Source: Candidatus Pseudoscillospira falkowii (GTDB taxonomy: Bacteria; Bacillota; Clostridia; Oscillospirales; Oscillospiraceae). From it: a DNA stretch of 35,488 bases. A program made the translations under genes and the position numbers. Location: positions 1 to 35,488 of the forward strand of contig CAJFFX010000034.1 in assembly GCA_904374485.1 (NCBI GenBank), given 5' to 3'. The notes under the pieces were generated by a model that was given only the letters and a program-made list of their open reading frames with translations, was not told the origin of the DNA and made no database searches. Below are positions 1 through 6,699 of the stretch, piece after piece; the stretch's first letter is position 1, and each line of letters starts with the position of its first letter.

Positions 1-160
1 CCGGCAGAATCAGCCCCGGCCAGCGGCGGTCGCTCAGCGAAAGCCAAATCTGCAGGAAAATGGCGGCCACTACCACCACAATGATCAAGCATACAAAGGC
101 GATGCCCCAATACACGCCCAGATGCATCGTTCCCGTGACCGTTCCCGTACTTTCCACCAT
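1..160 (-). CDS. Partial small membrane protein (N-terminal 53 residues)
   Basis: ATG at 160-158 on the minus strand, one base after the TGA of the upstream DUF2089 gene, so the two are almost certainly co-transcribed. The 53 residues before the window edge hold a short polar N-terminus, a hydrophobic stretch at about residues 14-38 rich in V/I/A that is a clear membrane segment, and then a charged LSLSDRRWPG region. I do not recognise a family. The open frame, its 1-bp spacing from the regulator gene and the TM segment are seen directly; a role coupled to that regulator (for example a membrane protein under its control) is inference. The remainder of the gene lies outside the window. Confidence 0.6.
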   Translation of the reverse strand, partial: MVESTGTVTGTMHLGVYWGIAFVCLIIVVVVAAIFLQIWLSLSDRRWPGLILP

Positions 161-161
161 A

Positions 162-473
162 TCACGCATCCCCTTTCTTCTCTTTGTCCATCTTTTTGTA
201 TTCGGCGATCAGGAGCTTGGCCGTGTCGTAATCCAGCTTATCGTCGATGGCCAGGCGCTTGATCAGGGCGATATAGGGTTCCTGTTCGGCCTGCTCGGCC
301 ATCTGGATGCGCTGGATCAGCCGGTCCAGCCGCAGCCGCACGGTGGGGTACGTCACCCCGTACTGCCGGGCCACCTCCTTCAGCGACCCCGAGGCGAGCA
401 TAAAGCGCCGGATAAACGCCAGGTCCTCGTCCTCCAATCCGCCCATCCAGGCGGGCAGGATCTCAACAGCCAT
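162..473 (-). CDS. DUF2089-type helix-turn-helix protein lacking its zinc ribbon
   Basis: 103 residues, preceded by AAGGAGAG on the minus strand. Residues about 8-55 match the C-terminal half of DUF2089 proteins: the run LASGSLKEVARQYGVTYPTV corresponds to the family's helix-turn-helix with its SYPTVRxRLD-like signature. Usual DUF2089 proteins start with a Cys4 zinc ribbon; here there are no cysteines and the protein starts directly at the HTH region. The tail (about 60-103) is charged and probably helical. It is followed after 1 bp by a membrane-protein gene, a layout typical of small regulator/membrane-protein pairs. A DNA-binding role is inferred from the fold; the target could be its own promoter, where a perfect 13-bp palindrome overlaps the -10 box. 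Confidence 0.75.
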   Translation of the reverse strand: MAVEILPAWMGGLEDEDLAFIRRFMLASGSLKEVARQYGVTYPTVRLRLDRLIQRIQMAEQAEQEPYIALIKRLAIDDKLDYDTAKLLIAEYKKMDKEKKGDA

Positions 474-491
474 ACGTCTCTCTCCTTTCGT

Positions 492-527
492 TATATTAAA
501 TATATACTTTCATTTTATTAAAGTCAA
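492..527 (-). promoter_or_regulatory. Promoter of the DUF2089 gene with palindromic operator candidate
   Basis: On the minus strand TTGACT (527-522) and TATATT (504-499) are separated by 17 bp, a good sigma-A promoter. A perfect 13-bp palindrome, TATATT-A-AATATA (492-504), covers the -10 element, as expected for an autorepressor site. Confidence 0.7.
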
Positions 528-561
528 GATGAAAATAAAAATTTCATATTATTTCCCCCAG

Positions 562-606
562 CAAAAAACGCAGGGGCCGCGCTGCGGCGGTCCCTGCGGC
601 TTTTCT
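562..606 (-). terminator. Rho-independent terminator after deoC
   Basis: GC-rich hairpin (arms near 570-580 and 586-599) whose minus-strand transcript runs into TTTTTT (567-562). It lies about 55 bp past the deoC stop. A short T run on the plus side (601-604) could make it weakly bidirectional. Confidence 0.7.
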
Positions 607-660
607 GCACAGATCGCAATTTCAGATTGAAATGAAAAGGCAAGATATTGCAGAGCGTAT

Positions 661-1326
661 TCACTTTTCGTTCATTTCCAGGGCCTGTGCGGCCTTGACC
701 AGGCGGGAAGCGCCCAGGCGGCCGACGCCCAGGGCCAGAAACTGCTCGGCTTCTTCCAGGGTATTGATGCCGCCGGCGGCCTTGATCTTCAGGCCCGGGA
801 GGATGTGCTTTTTCATCAGCGCCACATCTTCGAGGGTGGCCCCGCCGCCGGCAAAGCCGGTGGCGGTCTTGATATAATCCGCGCCGGAGAAGGACGTGAG
901 CTCGCACATGCGGATCTTCTCCTCCTCGGTCAGCAGGCAGGTCTCGATGATGACCTTCAGGATATGACGGCCGCAGACGTCCTTCACCGCCCGGATCTCC
1001 TGGCCGAGCCATTCCCAGCGGGCCGTTTTCACCCAGCCGAGATCCACCACCATGTCGATCTCGTCGGCCCCGTTCTGCAATGCGTCCTGGGCTTCAAAGC
1101 ACTTGGTATAGGTGGTGCTGTAGCCGTTCGGGAAGCCGATGACGGTACACACGGGCAGGCGGCCGGCGAGATAGGATGCCGCCGAGGCCACCTGGGACGG
1201 CGGGATGCAGACGCTGGCCACGCCATAGCGCAGCCCTTCGTCGCACAGCGTCCGGATCTCCGGCCAGGACGCCTCCGGCCGCAGCAGCGTGTGATCCACA
1301 TGTTTGAGAATTTCGCGCACTTCCAT
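661..1326 (-). CDS. deoC: Deoxyribose-phosphate aldolase
   Basis: 221 residues, full length for the bacterial DeoC family. It cleaves 2-deoxy-D-ribose-5-phosphate to glyceraldehyde-3-phosphate and acetaldehyde in nucleoside salvage, in the cytosol. The N-terminus has the family DHTLLRPEA motif (11-19); the Schiff-base lysine is K153 in YIKTATGF, and further active-site positions are D91 in EIDMVVD and K182 in KIKAAGGIN. The start is 3 bp after the HAD phosphatase stop, with AAGGAG inside the end of that gene, so the two are translationally close and form one operon. The HAD partner may act on sugar phosphates, but that link is inference. Function is confident. Confidence 0.96.
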   Translation of the reverse strand: MEVREILKHVDHTLLRPEASWPEIRTLCDEGLRYGVASVCIPPSQVASAASYLAGRLPVCTVIGFPNGYSTTYTKCFEAQDALQNGADEIDMVVDLGWVKTARWEWLGQEIRAVKDVCGRHILKVIIETCLLTEEEKIRMCELTSFSGADYIKTATGFAGGGATLEDVALMKKHILPGLKIKAAGGINTLEEAEQFLALGVGRLGASRLVKAAQALEMNEK

Positions 1327-1329
1327 GAT

Positions 1330-2001
1330 TCATCGCTCCTTTGGCATTTCCGCGCCGCTCAGGCAGCGCTCCAGTTCTTCCGCCGTCCGGCACACCGCGG
1401 CGGCGCCGGCGGCTTCCAGTTCGCCGGGCACGGCGAAATCGAAAAATTCCACGCCGATGCAGGAAAGGCCGCATTCCGCGGCCCCTTCCACGTCAAATTT
1501 CCGGTCGCCCACCATGACGGTCTCCGCCTTTTCCTCCTCGGAAACGCCCAGGCGGACCAGGGCCTTGCGGATGACGTCGGCCTTTTCCTCGCTTTTCCCG
1601 TCGCTGCCGCAGGCCGCGGCGAGATAGGGCATGAAGCCGAATTTCTCCGCGATGGGCACCACGCTGCGCTCCGGCTTGGACGAGGCGATGGCGAGAACGC
1701 AGCCCCGCGCCTTCAGGCGGGCCATCAGGTCCGCCATGCCGTCGGCCGCCTTGTTTTCCGCCCAGCCCACGGCTTCATACCGCTCCCGGAACACCGCCAC
1801 CGCGCGGCGGGCCTCCACCTCGTCCATGGCGCAGTAGCGCATGAAGGAATCGTACAGCGGCGGGCCCACAAAGCGCCGCAGAGTGCCCTCGTCGGGGCAG
1901 GGGCGACCCAGCTTTTCCAGGCTATAGCGCACGCTTTTGAAGATTCCCTCCCGGGAATCGGTCAGCGTGCCGTCGAGATCGAATAAAATATAACGATACA
2001 T
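1330..2001 (-). CDS. HAD-superfamily phosphatase, Gph/PpaX-like
   Basis: 223 residues. HAD motif I is FDLDGTLTD (D8 nucleophile, D10 acid/base); motif II is the AIASS stretch near residue 105; motif III is a lysine in the KSEEKADVI region; motif IV is MVGDRKFD. An alpha-helical cap between motifs I and II gives the phosphoglycolate phosphatase / PpaX subclass. The substrate cannot be read from sequence; candidates are phosphoglycolate, pyrophosphate or a small sugar phosphate. It is transcribed ahead of deoC with 3 bp between them. Its own promoter lies at 2052-2081, overlapping the terminator of the upstream gene, so the operon probably combines its own start with read-through. Confidence 0.88.
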   Translation of the reverse strand: MYRYILFDLDGTLTDSREGIFKSVRYSLEKLGRPCPDEGTLRRFVGPPLYDSFMRYCAMDEVEARRAVAVFRERYEAVGWAENKAADGMADLMARLKARGCVLAIASSKPERSVVPIAEKFGFMPYLAAACGSDGKSEEKADVIRKALVRLGVSEEEKAETVMVGDRKFDVEGAAECGLSCIGVEFFDFAVPGELEAAGAAAVCRTAEELERCLSGAEMPKER

Positions 2002-2015
2002 GAAACCTCACATAA

Positions 2016-2050
2016 GAAAAAAAGATGGCGGGGCCCATTGCCCCGCCGTC
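2016..2050 (-). terminator. Terminator after the 2104-2570 membrane-protein pair
   Basis: Minus-strand hairpin GGCGGGGC/GCCCCGCC around 2027-2047 followed by a run of seven T residues (2023-2016). It ends the transcript of the small membrane-protein pair upstream of the HAD-deoC operon. Confidence 0.75.
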
Positions 2051-2051
2051 T

Positions 2052-2081
2052 ATTATATCGTATCCCGGCGCACAAATGCAA
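2052..2081 (-). promoter_or_regulatory. Promoter of the HAD phosphatase-deoC operon
   Basis: On the minus strand TTGCAT (2081-2076) and TATAAT (2057-2052) are 18 bp apart. The predicted start (about 2045) falls inside the upstream hairpin, so the promoter's own transcript lacks one arm of that terminator and is not stopped by it. Confidence 0.6.
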
Positions 2082-2103
2082 CCGTTCCTTTTTCCGCGCA
2101 TCT

Positions 2104-2493
2104 TCAGCCTTCCTCCGCCGGCGCGCGCCGGGCCCAGAGGAGCCAGTAAGTCAGCATGCCCAGCACATAGGCGGCCACGTCCAGCCAGTCGCCGGTGCTG
2201 TCGGGCAGGACCAGCGGGGCGATCCCCTCCCAGGCAAGGCCGCACAAAAGGCCCGCCAGGATGAACTGCAGGGGCTTGCAAAGCCGCCGCTCCGGCCATC
2301 TGCTCAGGGAGATGACCAGATTCAGATAGGCGGCAAAGGCCACGCCGCCCAGGTAATCGTTGCAGTGGCAGCGCAGGAAATATCCCAGAAGCGGCGTTTC
2401 CACCTGGTATTTGATCTGCTGGTTGATCGCGTAAAACACAAAGGGCGCGGCGAAAAAGGCGAGATCGACGCGCTGCGTCCGGCTCAGCCGCAA
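2104..2493 (-). CDS. Small integral membrane protein, unknown function
   Basis: About 129 residues if started at the TTG at 2493, which overlaps the TGA of the small ORF upstream (TTGCGGCTGA arrangement). A longer frame opens at an ATG at 2541, but its extra 16 residues (Arg/Gly-rich) are only the other-frame reading of the small ORF, so I prefer the TTG. Four hydrophobic segments can be seen: FFAAPFVFYAI near the start, GGVAFAAYLNLVISL, LQFILAGLLCGLAWEGIAPLV, and AAYVLGMLTYWLLWA near the C-terminus. The overall shape (several short TMs, conserved-looking acidic WEG) resembles VanZ-like or DUF-type small membrane proteins, but I cannot assign a family. Likely coupled in translation to the preceding 28-residue ORF. 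Confidence 0.65.
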   Translation of the reverse strand: MRLSRTQRVDLAFFAAPFVFYAINQQIKYQVETPLLGYFLRCHCNDYLGGVAFAAYLNLVISLSRWPERRLCKPLQFILAGLLCGLAWEGIAPLVLPDSTGDWLDVAAYVLGMLTYWLLWARRAPAEEG

Positions 2494-2570
2494 AGCGCGA
2501 AAATGCACAGCGCCACCAGAACGGCGCCCACAACGCCCCAAAAGCCCAAACCGTTTCCGTTTCCGTTCAT
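2484..2570 (-). CDS. 28-residue single-TM small protein
   Basis: ATG at 2570-2568 with AAGGAG placed 7 nt upstream; another in-frame ATG at 2576 would sit too close to that ribosome site. The product starts MNGNGNGLGFWG and continues into a hydrophobic stretch (VVGAVLVALCIFALCG) that would span the membrane. It follows a consensus promoter at 2601-2629 and its stop overlaps the start of the next membrane-protein gene. Ribosome site, promoter and overlap are seen; that it is translated and works with its neighbour is inference. It could alternatively be a leader peptide that opens translation of the downstream gene. Confidence 0.55.
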   Translation of the reverse strand: MNGNGNGLGFWGVVGAVLVALCIFALCG

Positions 2571-2600
2571 AGTCATTCTCCTTCTCTATTTGCTGCCCCC

Positions 2601-2629
2601 ATTATATCGGTTCGGTCGAACGGTGTCAA
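2601..2629 (-). promoter_or_regulatory. Consensus sigma-A promoter for the small membrane-protein pair
   Basis: On the minus strand, TTGACA (2629-2624), 17-bp spacer, TATAAT (2606-2601): both hexamers are perfect consensus. Confidence 0.85.
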
Positions 2630-2690
2630 TGCCGTCCCGCCGGGGCGGCGGCCGTCCTCCCCGCTAACCTTAAATTATCCTAAAAAAATA

Positions 2691-2719
2691 TTGACTATTT
2701 TTTCGTCGAATGCTATACT
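2691..2719 (+). promoter_or_regulatory. Promoter of the zinc-ribbon protein cluster
   Basis: TTGACT (2691-2696), 17-bp spacer, TATACT (2714-2719). It starts a leader of about 140 nt before the first zinc-ribbon gene; apart from the ribosome site I see no clear structured element in that leader. Confidence 0.8.
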
Positions 2720-2866
2720 GATTTTAGTCAAATTTCCCAAACGCGCGGAATTGCTGTATAGGCGGTCATTCCCTCGTTTTGCCCGCGGCCCCAGCGCTCC
2801 GCTGTCGCCCCGGGTCCTTTTTTACCCTGCGGCAAACTCTGTTTTATCGAGAGTGAGGTATGTCTT

Positions 2867-3376
2867 ATGATCTGTCCCAACTGCGGCGCATCTGTGCCGG
2901 ACGATTCCGCATTCTGCACCGCCTGCGGCGCGTCTATTCCCTCCCAAGGCACACCCTCCGCCGCAGACGCCCCGGAGACGGCAGCGCCGGCAAGCAAAGC
3001 GTCAGCGGCCGCGCCGCAAAGCGGAAAAATACGGCTTACGCTGCCGAAAACACCCGCGCGCATCCCGTTCAACCCGGATTATGCGGGTATTATCATCGGC
3101 GCGCTGTGCATCGTCGTCGGCCTGTTTTTCTTTGCCACTACGTCGAGTTCTGTGTCCTCCACTTCCTTCGGTGCAGACTTCTATACCTACGTTTACCGAG
3201 GCGTCGTGGCCACAGCGGAACTGCTGGTGCGTCTGATCAAGCTGCTTTCCCTGACGCTGGTCCTGGGCGGCGCCGCGCTGGAGTGCCACTACATTCGCCG
3301 GCTGCTGCAAAACCGGCCCGTCGGCCAGGTCTCTCCGGATGATCCCCAGGACGACAGCGACAAAAAGGAGATGTGA
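2867..3376 (+). CDS. Zinc-ribbon membrane protein (first of three)
   Basis: 169 residues; ATG at 2867 is preceded by GTGAGG 8 nt upstream. Residues 3-21 form a Cys4 zinc ribbon (CPNCGASVPDDSAFCTACG). A Ala/Pro/Ser linker of about 35 residues follows, then two hydrophobic segments: roughly 74-91 (IIIGALCIVVGLFFFATT) and about 119-139 (VVATAELLVRLIKLLSLTLVLGGAAL), and a charged C-terminus. No enzymatic motif is visible. The stop overlaps the next gene's start by 4 bp (GTGA), so the two are translationally coupled. Zinc-ribbon-plus-TM proteins are common in Clostridia and mostly uncharacterised; a role in sensing or in organising envelope proteins is a guess. Confidence 0.8.
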   Translation: MICPNCGASVPDDSAFCTACGASIPSQGTPSAADAPETAAPASKASAAAPQSGKIRLTLPKTPARIPFNPDYAGIIIGALCIVVGLFFFATTSSSVSSTSFGADFYTYVYRGVVATAELLVRLIKLLSLTLVLGGAALECHYIRRLLQNRPVGQVSPDDPQDDSDKKEM

Positions 3377-4080
3377 TCGCCATATACTGCCGAAAATGCG
3401 GAAAACCGCTGCCCGATGACGCCGCGTTCTGCGTCCATTGCGGCGCTAAAGTCGTATCGACCCGGCCGCAGGAAACGCCAAAGCCGTCGGGCGGCGCCGA
3501 TCTGCACAGCCGGGCAGACGCTCTGCGCAGTGCCTGCGCCCGGTCGGAACCGCTGCAGAAAGCGCAGGTCTTCCTGCGCAGAAAATGGCCCGTCGTGCTG
3601 CTGGCAGCCATTCTGCTTCTCATTGTGATTGCCGGCACAGCCGTCTATTGGAACAACACCCGCTGCGCCTACAGCGGCTGCAGCAATAAGGCCGAATACG
3701 GGCGCTACTGTGCAAGACATGTGTGCCTGGCCGCTGGCTGCACCAATCCCCGTACCGCCGGCAGCAGTTATTGCTATGCTCACCAGGCCCCCACTTACTC
3801 CGCCATCGTGGATCTCGACATCGGCCCGGTGGACCTGAGCACCAATTCCAGTTACACCATCGCCACCGGCACCGTAACCAACAACGGCTCCCATACCTAC
3901 ACCTTTGTGAAGGTCAAGGGCACTTTTGAGGATTCCAGCGGAACCGTGGTTGATACCGACTGGACCTACGTCGTCGGGTCGGAAGGCCTGGCGCCGGGCG
4001 AAACAAAAAGTTATCGCCTGTCCGTACCCAAGGATTATACCATTCGCAGCTGCACGGTCTCGATCCTCGATTATGATTGA
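3373..4080 (+). CDS. Zinc-ribbon membrane protein with outer Cys/His motifs and an FxLYD-like domain
   Basis: 235 residues from GTG at 3373, with AAGGAG directly upstream and a 4-bp overlap with the previous gene. Order of parts: Cys4 zinc ribbon at about 5-24 (CRKCGKPLPDDAAFCVHCG); polar linker; one TM at about 75-95 (VVLLAAILLLIVIAGTAVYW); two back-to-back C-x4-C-x9/10-C-x2-H motifs (about 98-138: CAYSGC...CARH and CLAAGC...CYAH); then a beta-rich domain of about 95 residues with the SYTIATGTVTNNG pattern typical of FxLYD/DUF4352-like immunoglobulin-fold domains. By topology the ribbon is cytosolic and the Cys/His motifs plus beta domain face outward. No catalytic residues are recognisable. 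Sequence features are clear, function unknown. Confidence 0.82.
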   Translation: MIAIYCRKCGKPLPDDAAFCVHCGAKVVSTRPQETPKPSGGADLHSRADALRSACARSEPLQKAQVFLRRKWPVVLLAAILLLIVIAGTAVYWNNTRCAYSGCSNKAEYGRYCARHVCLAAGCTNPRTAGSSYCYAHQAPTYSAIVDLDIGPVDLSTNSSYTIATGTVTNNGSHTYTFVKVKGTFEDSSGTVVDTDWTYVVGSEGLAPGETKSYRLSVPKDYTIRSCTVSILDYD

Positions 4081-4147
4081 TGCAATGATACAGCATACAA
4101 AGCATAAAACATAAATAGCAGATAGTAAGGAAAGGAAGGTTTTGTGT

Positions 4148-4996
4148 ATGTTCTGTAAGAAATGCGGGGCAGAACTGCCCAGTGACGCCGTATTCTGCGA
4201 AAAATGCGGCGCTCCCGTCTCCGCTCCCGCACCGGCGGACGCGCCCCCTGCCGCAGCGCCGGTGAACGAGCCGGTCCAGAACGCCGCGTTCCCGGGCGGC
4301 ACAGAGACGCCCGCGGCCGGTCCGGTCCCCTTCGACATCCCCCAGGGAACGCCCGCGGCCGCTCCCACTTCCTCCGACATCCCGCAGGGAACGTCCCCGG
4401 CCAGCCCGGTCTCCTCCAATATCCCGCAGGGAACGCCCTATGCCCCCGCGGCGCCCGCCGCGCCGAAGAAGAGCAAAAAGGGCCTGATCGTCGGCATCGT
4501 CGCCGTGGTGGTGATCCTTTTGATCATCCTCCTGGCCGTTTTCGGTCTCGGCGGCGGCAAAAACAACGATGGCGGCAATGACGGCGGCGGCGCTGCGACC
4601 GCCGGCGACGACAGCGGCGCCAACATCAACGACGACAACGACGGCAGCGGTTTCGGCGGCTTTGGCGGCGGTTCGGACCCGATCATCGGCGAATGGGAGC
4701 TGTTCGCCCTGATCGACAACAACAATACCGACGACATCACCGCCGTCCCCAGCGGCAACGGCTCCCTGATTTGCGAGAGCGACTATTCCTGCACCCTGAC
4801 CATCACCACCGATTCCTATTACGGCGACTGGGAGCAGAACCCCGAGCTGACCGACCGTCTCGACGACGCCACGGGCTACACCATCGACTTTGACGATCTG
4901 CCCGACGGCTCCGTCTCCCTGACGGAAATCAGCGGCGAGGATACGGTCCTGCTGCTGATCCCCGGCATCGATTACGGCATGGCGTTCCAGAAATAA
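4148..4996 (+). CDS. Zinc-ribbon membrane protein with repeat linker and outer domain shared with the next lipoprotein
   Basis: 282 residues. ATG at 4148 is chosen over an in-frame TTG at 4142 because AAGGAAAGGAAGG lies 8 nt before it. Parts: zinc ribbon (residues 3-21, CKKCGAE...CEKCG); Pro/Ala linker (25-105) with three copies of a 14-residue unit beginning DIPQGT at residues 63, 77 and 91; TM at about 112-134; a Gly/Asn/Asp-rich spacer (135-176); and an outer domain (177-282) starting DPIIGEWELFAL and ending GIDYGMAFQK. That last domain is repeated, without gaps and at roughly two-thirds identity by eye, in the following lipoprotein. Its G-x-W start and beta-strand pattern recall lipocalin-like or copper-resistance-type barrels, but I do not assign it. 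Confidence 0.82.
   Translation: MFCKKCGAELPSDAVFCEKCGAPVSAPAPADAPPAAAPVNEPVQNAAFPGGTETPAAGPVPFDIPQGTPAAAPTSSDIPQGTSPASPVSSNIPQGTPYAPAAPAAPKKSKKGLIVGIVAVVVILLIILLAVFGLGGGKNNDGGNDGGGAATAGDDSGANINDDNDGSGFGGFGGGSDPIIGEWELFALIDNNNTDDITAVPSGNGSLICESDYSCTLTITTDSYYGDWEQNPELTDRLDDATGYTIDFDDLPDGSVSLTEISGEDTVLLLIPGIDYGMAFQK
4334..4459 (+). repeat. In-frame 42-bp tandem repeat (3 units) in the linker
   Basis: Three units of 42 bp, starting at 4334, 4376 and 4418, each encoding 14 residues that begin D/N-IPQGT. The third unit diverges at its end. Such repeats usually change copy number by slippage and would alter the linker length between zinc ribbon and TM segment. Confidence 0.8.
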
Positions 4997-5055
4997 GAAC
5001 AGCCGGGATCCGAAACGATCCTGAATAATTATTTTGAGAAAGTGAGTGTAATGAA

Positions 5056-5454
5056 ATGAAAAAATTGACTGCGATCCTTCTTGCGGCGCTCCTCGTCTTG
5101 TCCCTGACGGCCTGCGGCAGTGGCGGCGGAAAAGACCCCATCATCGGCGAATGGGACCTGTTCGCCCTGACAGACCTGAACGACACCAGCAGCAGCACCG
5201 CCGTGCCCAGCGGCAGCGGCTCCATCACCTTCAACGACGACGGCTCCTTCACCCTGGTCATCGACACGGATTCCTATTCCGGCACCTGGGAGCAGGACGC
5301 CGACCTGACCGAAAATCTGGACGACGCCACCGGCTACGCCCTCGACTTTGACAATCTGCCCAGCGGCAATGCCTCCCTCACCGAAATCAGCGGCGAAGAC
5401 ACGGTCCTCGTCATCGTCAGCGGCATCGACTACGGCATGTCCTTCCAGAAATAA
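5056..5454 (+). CDS. Lipoprotein duplicate of the preceding protein's outer domain
   Basis: 132 residues. A lipoprotein signal peptide (residues 1-20) ends in the lipobox LTAC, with C20 as the lipidated cysteine. After a short GSGGGK spacer, residues 27-132 align end to end with residues 177-282 of the upstream zinc-ribbon protein: same length, no gaps, both beginning DPIIGEW and ending with the same GIDYGM and FQK motifs. So one domain is present twice in tandem genes, once on a TM anchor linked to a cytosolic zinc ribbon and once as a free lipoprotein. Duplication is the simplest explanation. The domain's ligand or partner is unknown; competition or dimerisation between the two forms is a testable idea only. 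Confidence 0.85.
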   Translation: MKKLTAILLAALLVLSLTACGSGGGKDPIIGEWDLFALTDLNDTSSSTAVPSGSGSITFNDDGSFTLVIDTDSYSGTWEQDADLTENLDDATGYALDFDNLPSGNASLTEISGEDTVLVIVSGIDYGMSFQK

Positions 5455-5495
5455 GGACGTTTCCGGCAATACATATCCGAAACGCACAGAACCCC

Positions 5496-5526
5496 AGCTC
5501 CCTCGGCGCAGCCGCGCCGGGGGAGT
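5496..5526 (+). other. Strong hairpin between lipoprotein genes
   Basis: Inverted repeat with 14-bp arms (AGCTCCCTCGGCGC paired with GCGCCGGGGGAGTT, one G-T pair) and an AGCC loop. No T run follows, so it is more likely an mRNA-stabilising or processing hairpin, or a weak terminator, than a full intrinsic terminator. Confidence 0.5.
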
Positions 5527-5607
5527 TCCCACAGCACCGCGGCTTTCTGCCGAAACGGCGCGCATTCGCATCAAATGCATCAAATCTGATCGATTGGAGG
5601 AATCCTG

Positions 5608-6639
5608 ATGAAAAAAGCAATCGTACTGCTTCTCACCGGCGCCATGGCCCTGTCTCTGGCCGCCTGCGGCGGACAGGCGCGCACAATCCCCGGCACATAT
5701 AAAAGCGCCGGCTTCATCCAAACAGCGGACTATGTGCTGAACGAGGACGACACCTATATCCACGGCGAAGAAAAGGGCACCTATGCCGCCGGCGACGGCG
5801 ACGTCCTGTCCCTGACGCCCCAGGGTTCTGAAGAAGCCATCACCCTGTCCCCCAGCGGCGCCTATTATTACGACAGCAGATACGCCATGACGGAGGACAC
5901 TGAATTCGGCGCGGCCCCGGCTTTTGAAAACGGCGTGTCCGGCCAGACGTTCAGCATCGACGTCAGCGGCGTCACGGCGACGCTGGCGCTGAGCGAGGAT
6001 GGCACGTTCCAGTTTACCGTCAGCAGCCCCGCACCGGAATACACCATCATGGACAACACCGTGACTTACGAAGGCACCTATGCCCTGGACAAGGAAGTGC
6101 TGACCCTGACCTGGAACGACATGGCTTTCCCCTGCCTGTTTGTGGACGACGCCCTGTATGCAGTGGTCTATGAGCAGGAAAATGACGAAAACAGCGACGC
6201 CATCGCCCAGCGCCAGGCCGCCGTCAGCGAGGCGGAGCAGGCCGCCAAGGACGCCGCCTGGTGGACCGCCGCAGAGGACGGGCGCGCCGCCGAGATCATG
6301 GCCGCCGCCCAAGGCACCTGGACCTATACGGAGTCCGGCGCCTACGGCCTGACCTATCAGTACCAGTTCGTCAACGACTATGTTTACGTCACCGTTTCGA
6401 TGCTGGGCTATCCCGCCCAGAATCAGGGCGAATTCACCGTCTGCAACGACGTTCTCCTGGTCAAGTACGACGGCGGCACCCAGGGCTCCGTGGCCATCCC
6501 CTATGTCTACGAGGACGACGGGACGCTGAAGCTCTATCCCATCAACGCGCTGAACGACGATGCCGTGAAGGACCCCGGCATGGAATTTGTGACCGCGGAA
6601 CAGGCCGCCAGCGGCCCTTGGGCCGCAAAGGCGGGCTGA
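5608..6639 (+). CDS. Lipoprotein with repeated beta-barrel-like domains
   Basis: 343 residues; TGGAGG lies 9 nt before the ATG. The signal peptide ends in LAAC with C20 lipidated. The mature part looks like three related beta-rich units that each start with a G-T-(Y/W) strand: about 28-80 (GTYKSAGF...), about 108-185 (FSIDVSGVTATLALSEDGTF..., then EGTYALDKEVLTLTWN), and about 236-320 (GTWTYTESGAYGLTYQYQF...). A helical Glu/Ala-rich segment (about 190-230) separates the last unit. This pattern resembles lipocalin-like lipoproteins of Firmicutes. No catalytic motif. It closes the zinc-ribbon/lipoprotein cluster and ends at a shared terminator. Outer-face binding protein is inference. Confidence 0.78.
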   Translation: MKKAIVLLLTGAMALSLAACGGQARTIPGTYKSAGFIQTADYVLNEDDTYIHGEEKGTYAAGDGDVLSLTPQGSEEAITLSPSGAYYYDSRYAMTEDTEFGAAPAFENGVSGQTFSIDVSGVTATLALSEDGTFQFTVSSPAPEYTIMDNTVTYEGTYALDKEVLTLTWNDMAFPCLFVDDALYAVVYEQENDENSDAIAQRQAAVSEAEQAAKDAAWWTAAEDGRAAEIMAAAQGTWTYTESGAYGLTYQYQFVNDYVYVTVSMLGYPAQNQGEFTVCNDVLLVKYDGGTQGSVAIPYVYEDDGTLKLYPINALNDDAVKDPGMEFVTAEQAASGPWAAKAG

Positions 6640-6663
6640 CACCCCGCTGCCCCGCGAAAAAGC

Positions 6664-6699
6664 AAAAAGCAGGAAGAGCCGCTGCTCTTCCTGCTTTTT
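6664..6699. terminator. Bidirectional terminator between convergent genes
   Basis: Perfect hairpin AAAAAGCAGGAAGAGC / CGCT loop / GCTCTTCCTGCTTTTT. A and T runs on both sides allow termination of the lipoprotein gene (plus) and of the ribbon-helix-helix gene (minus), whose stop codon overlaps the T run. Confidence 0.9.
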
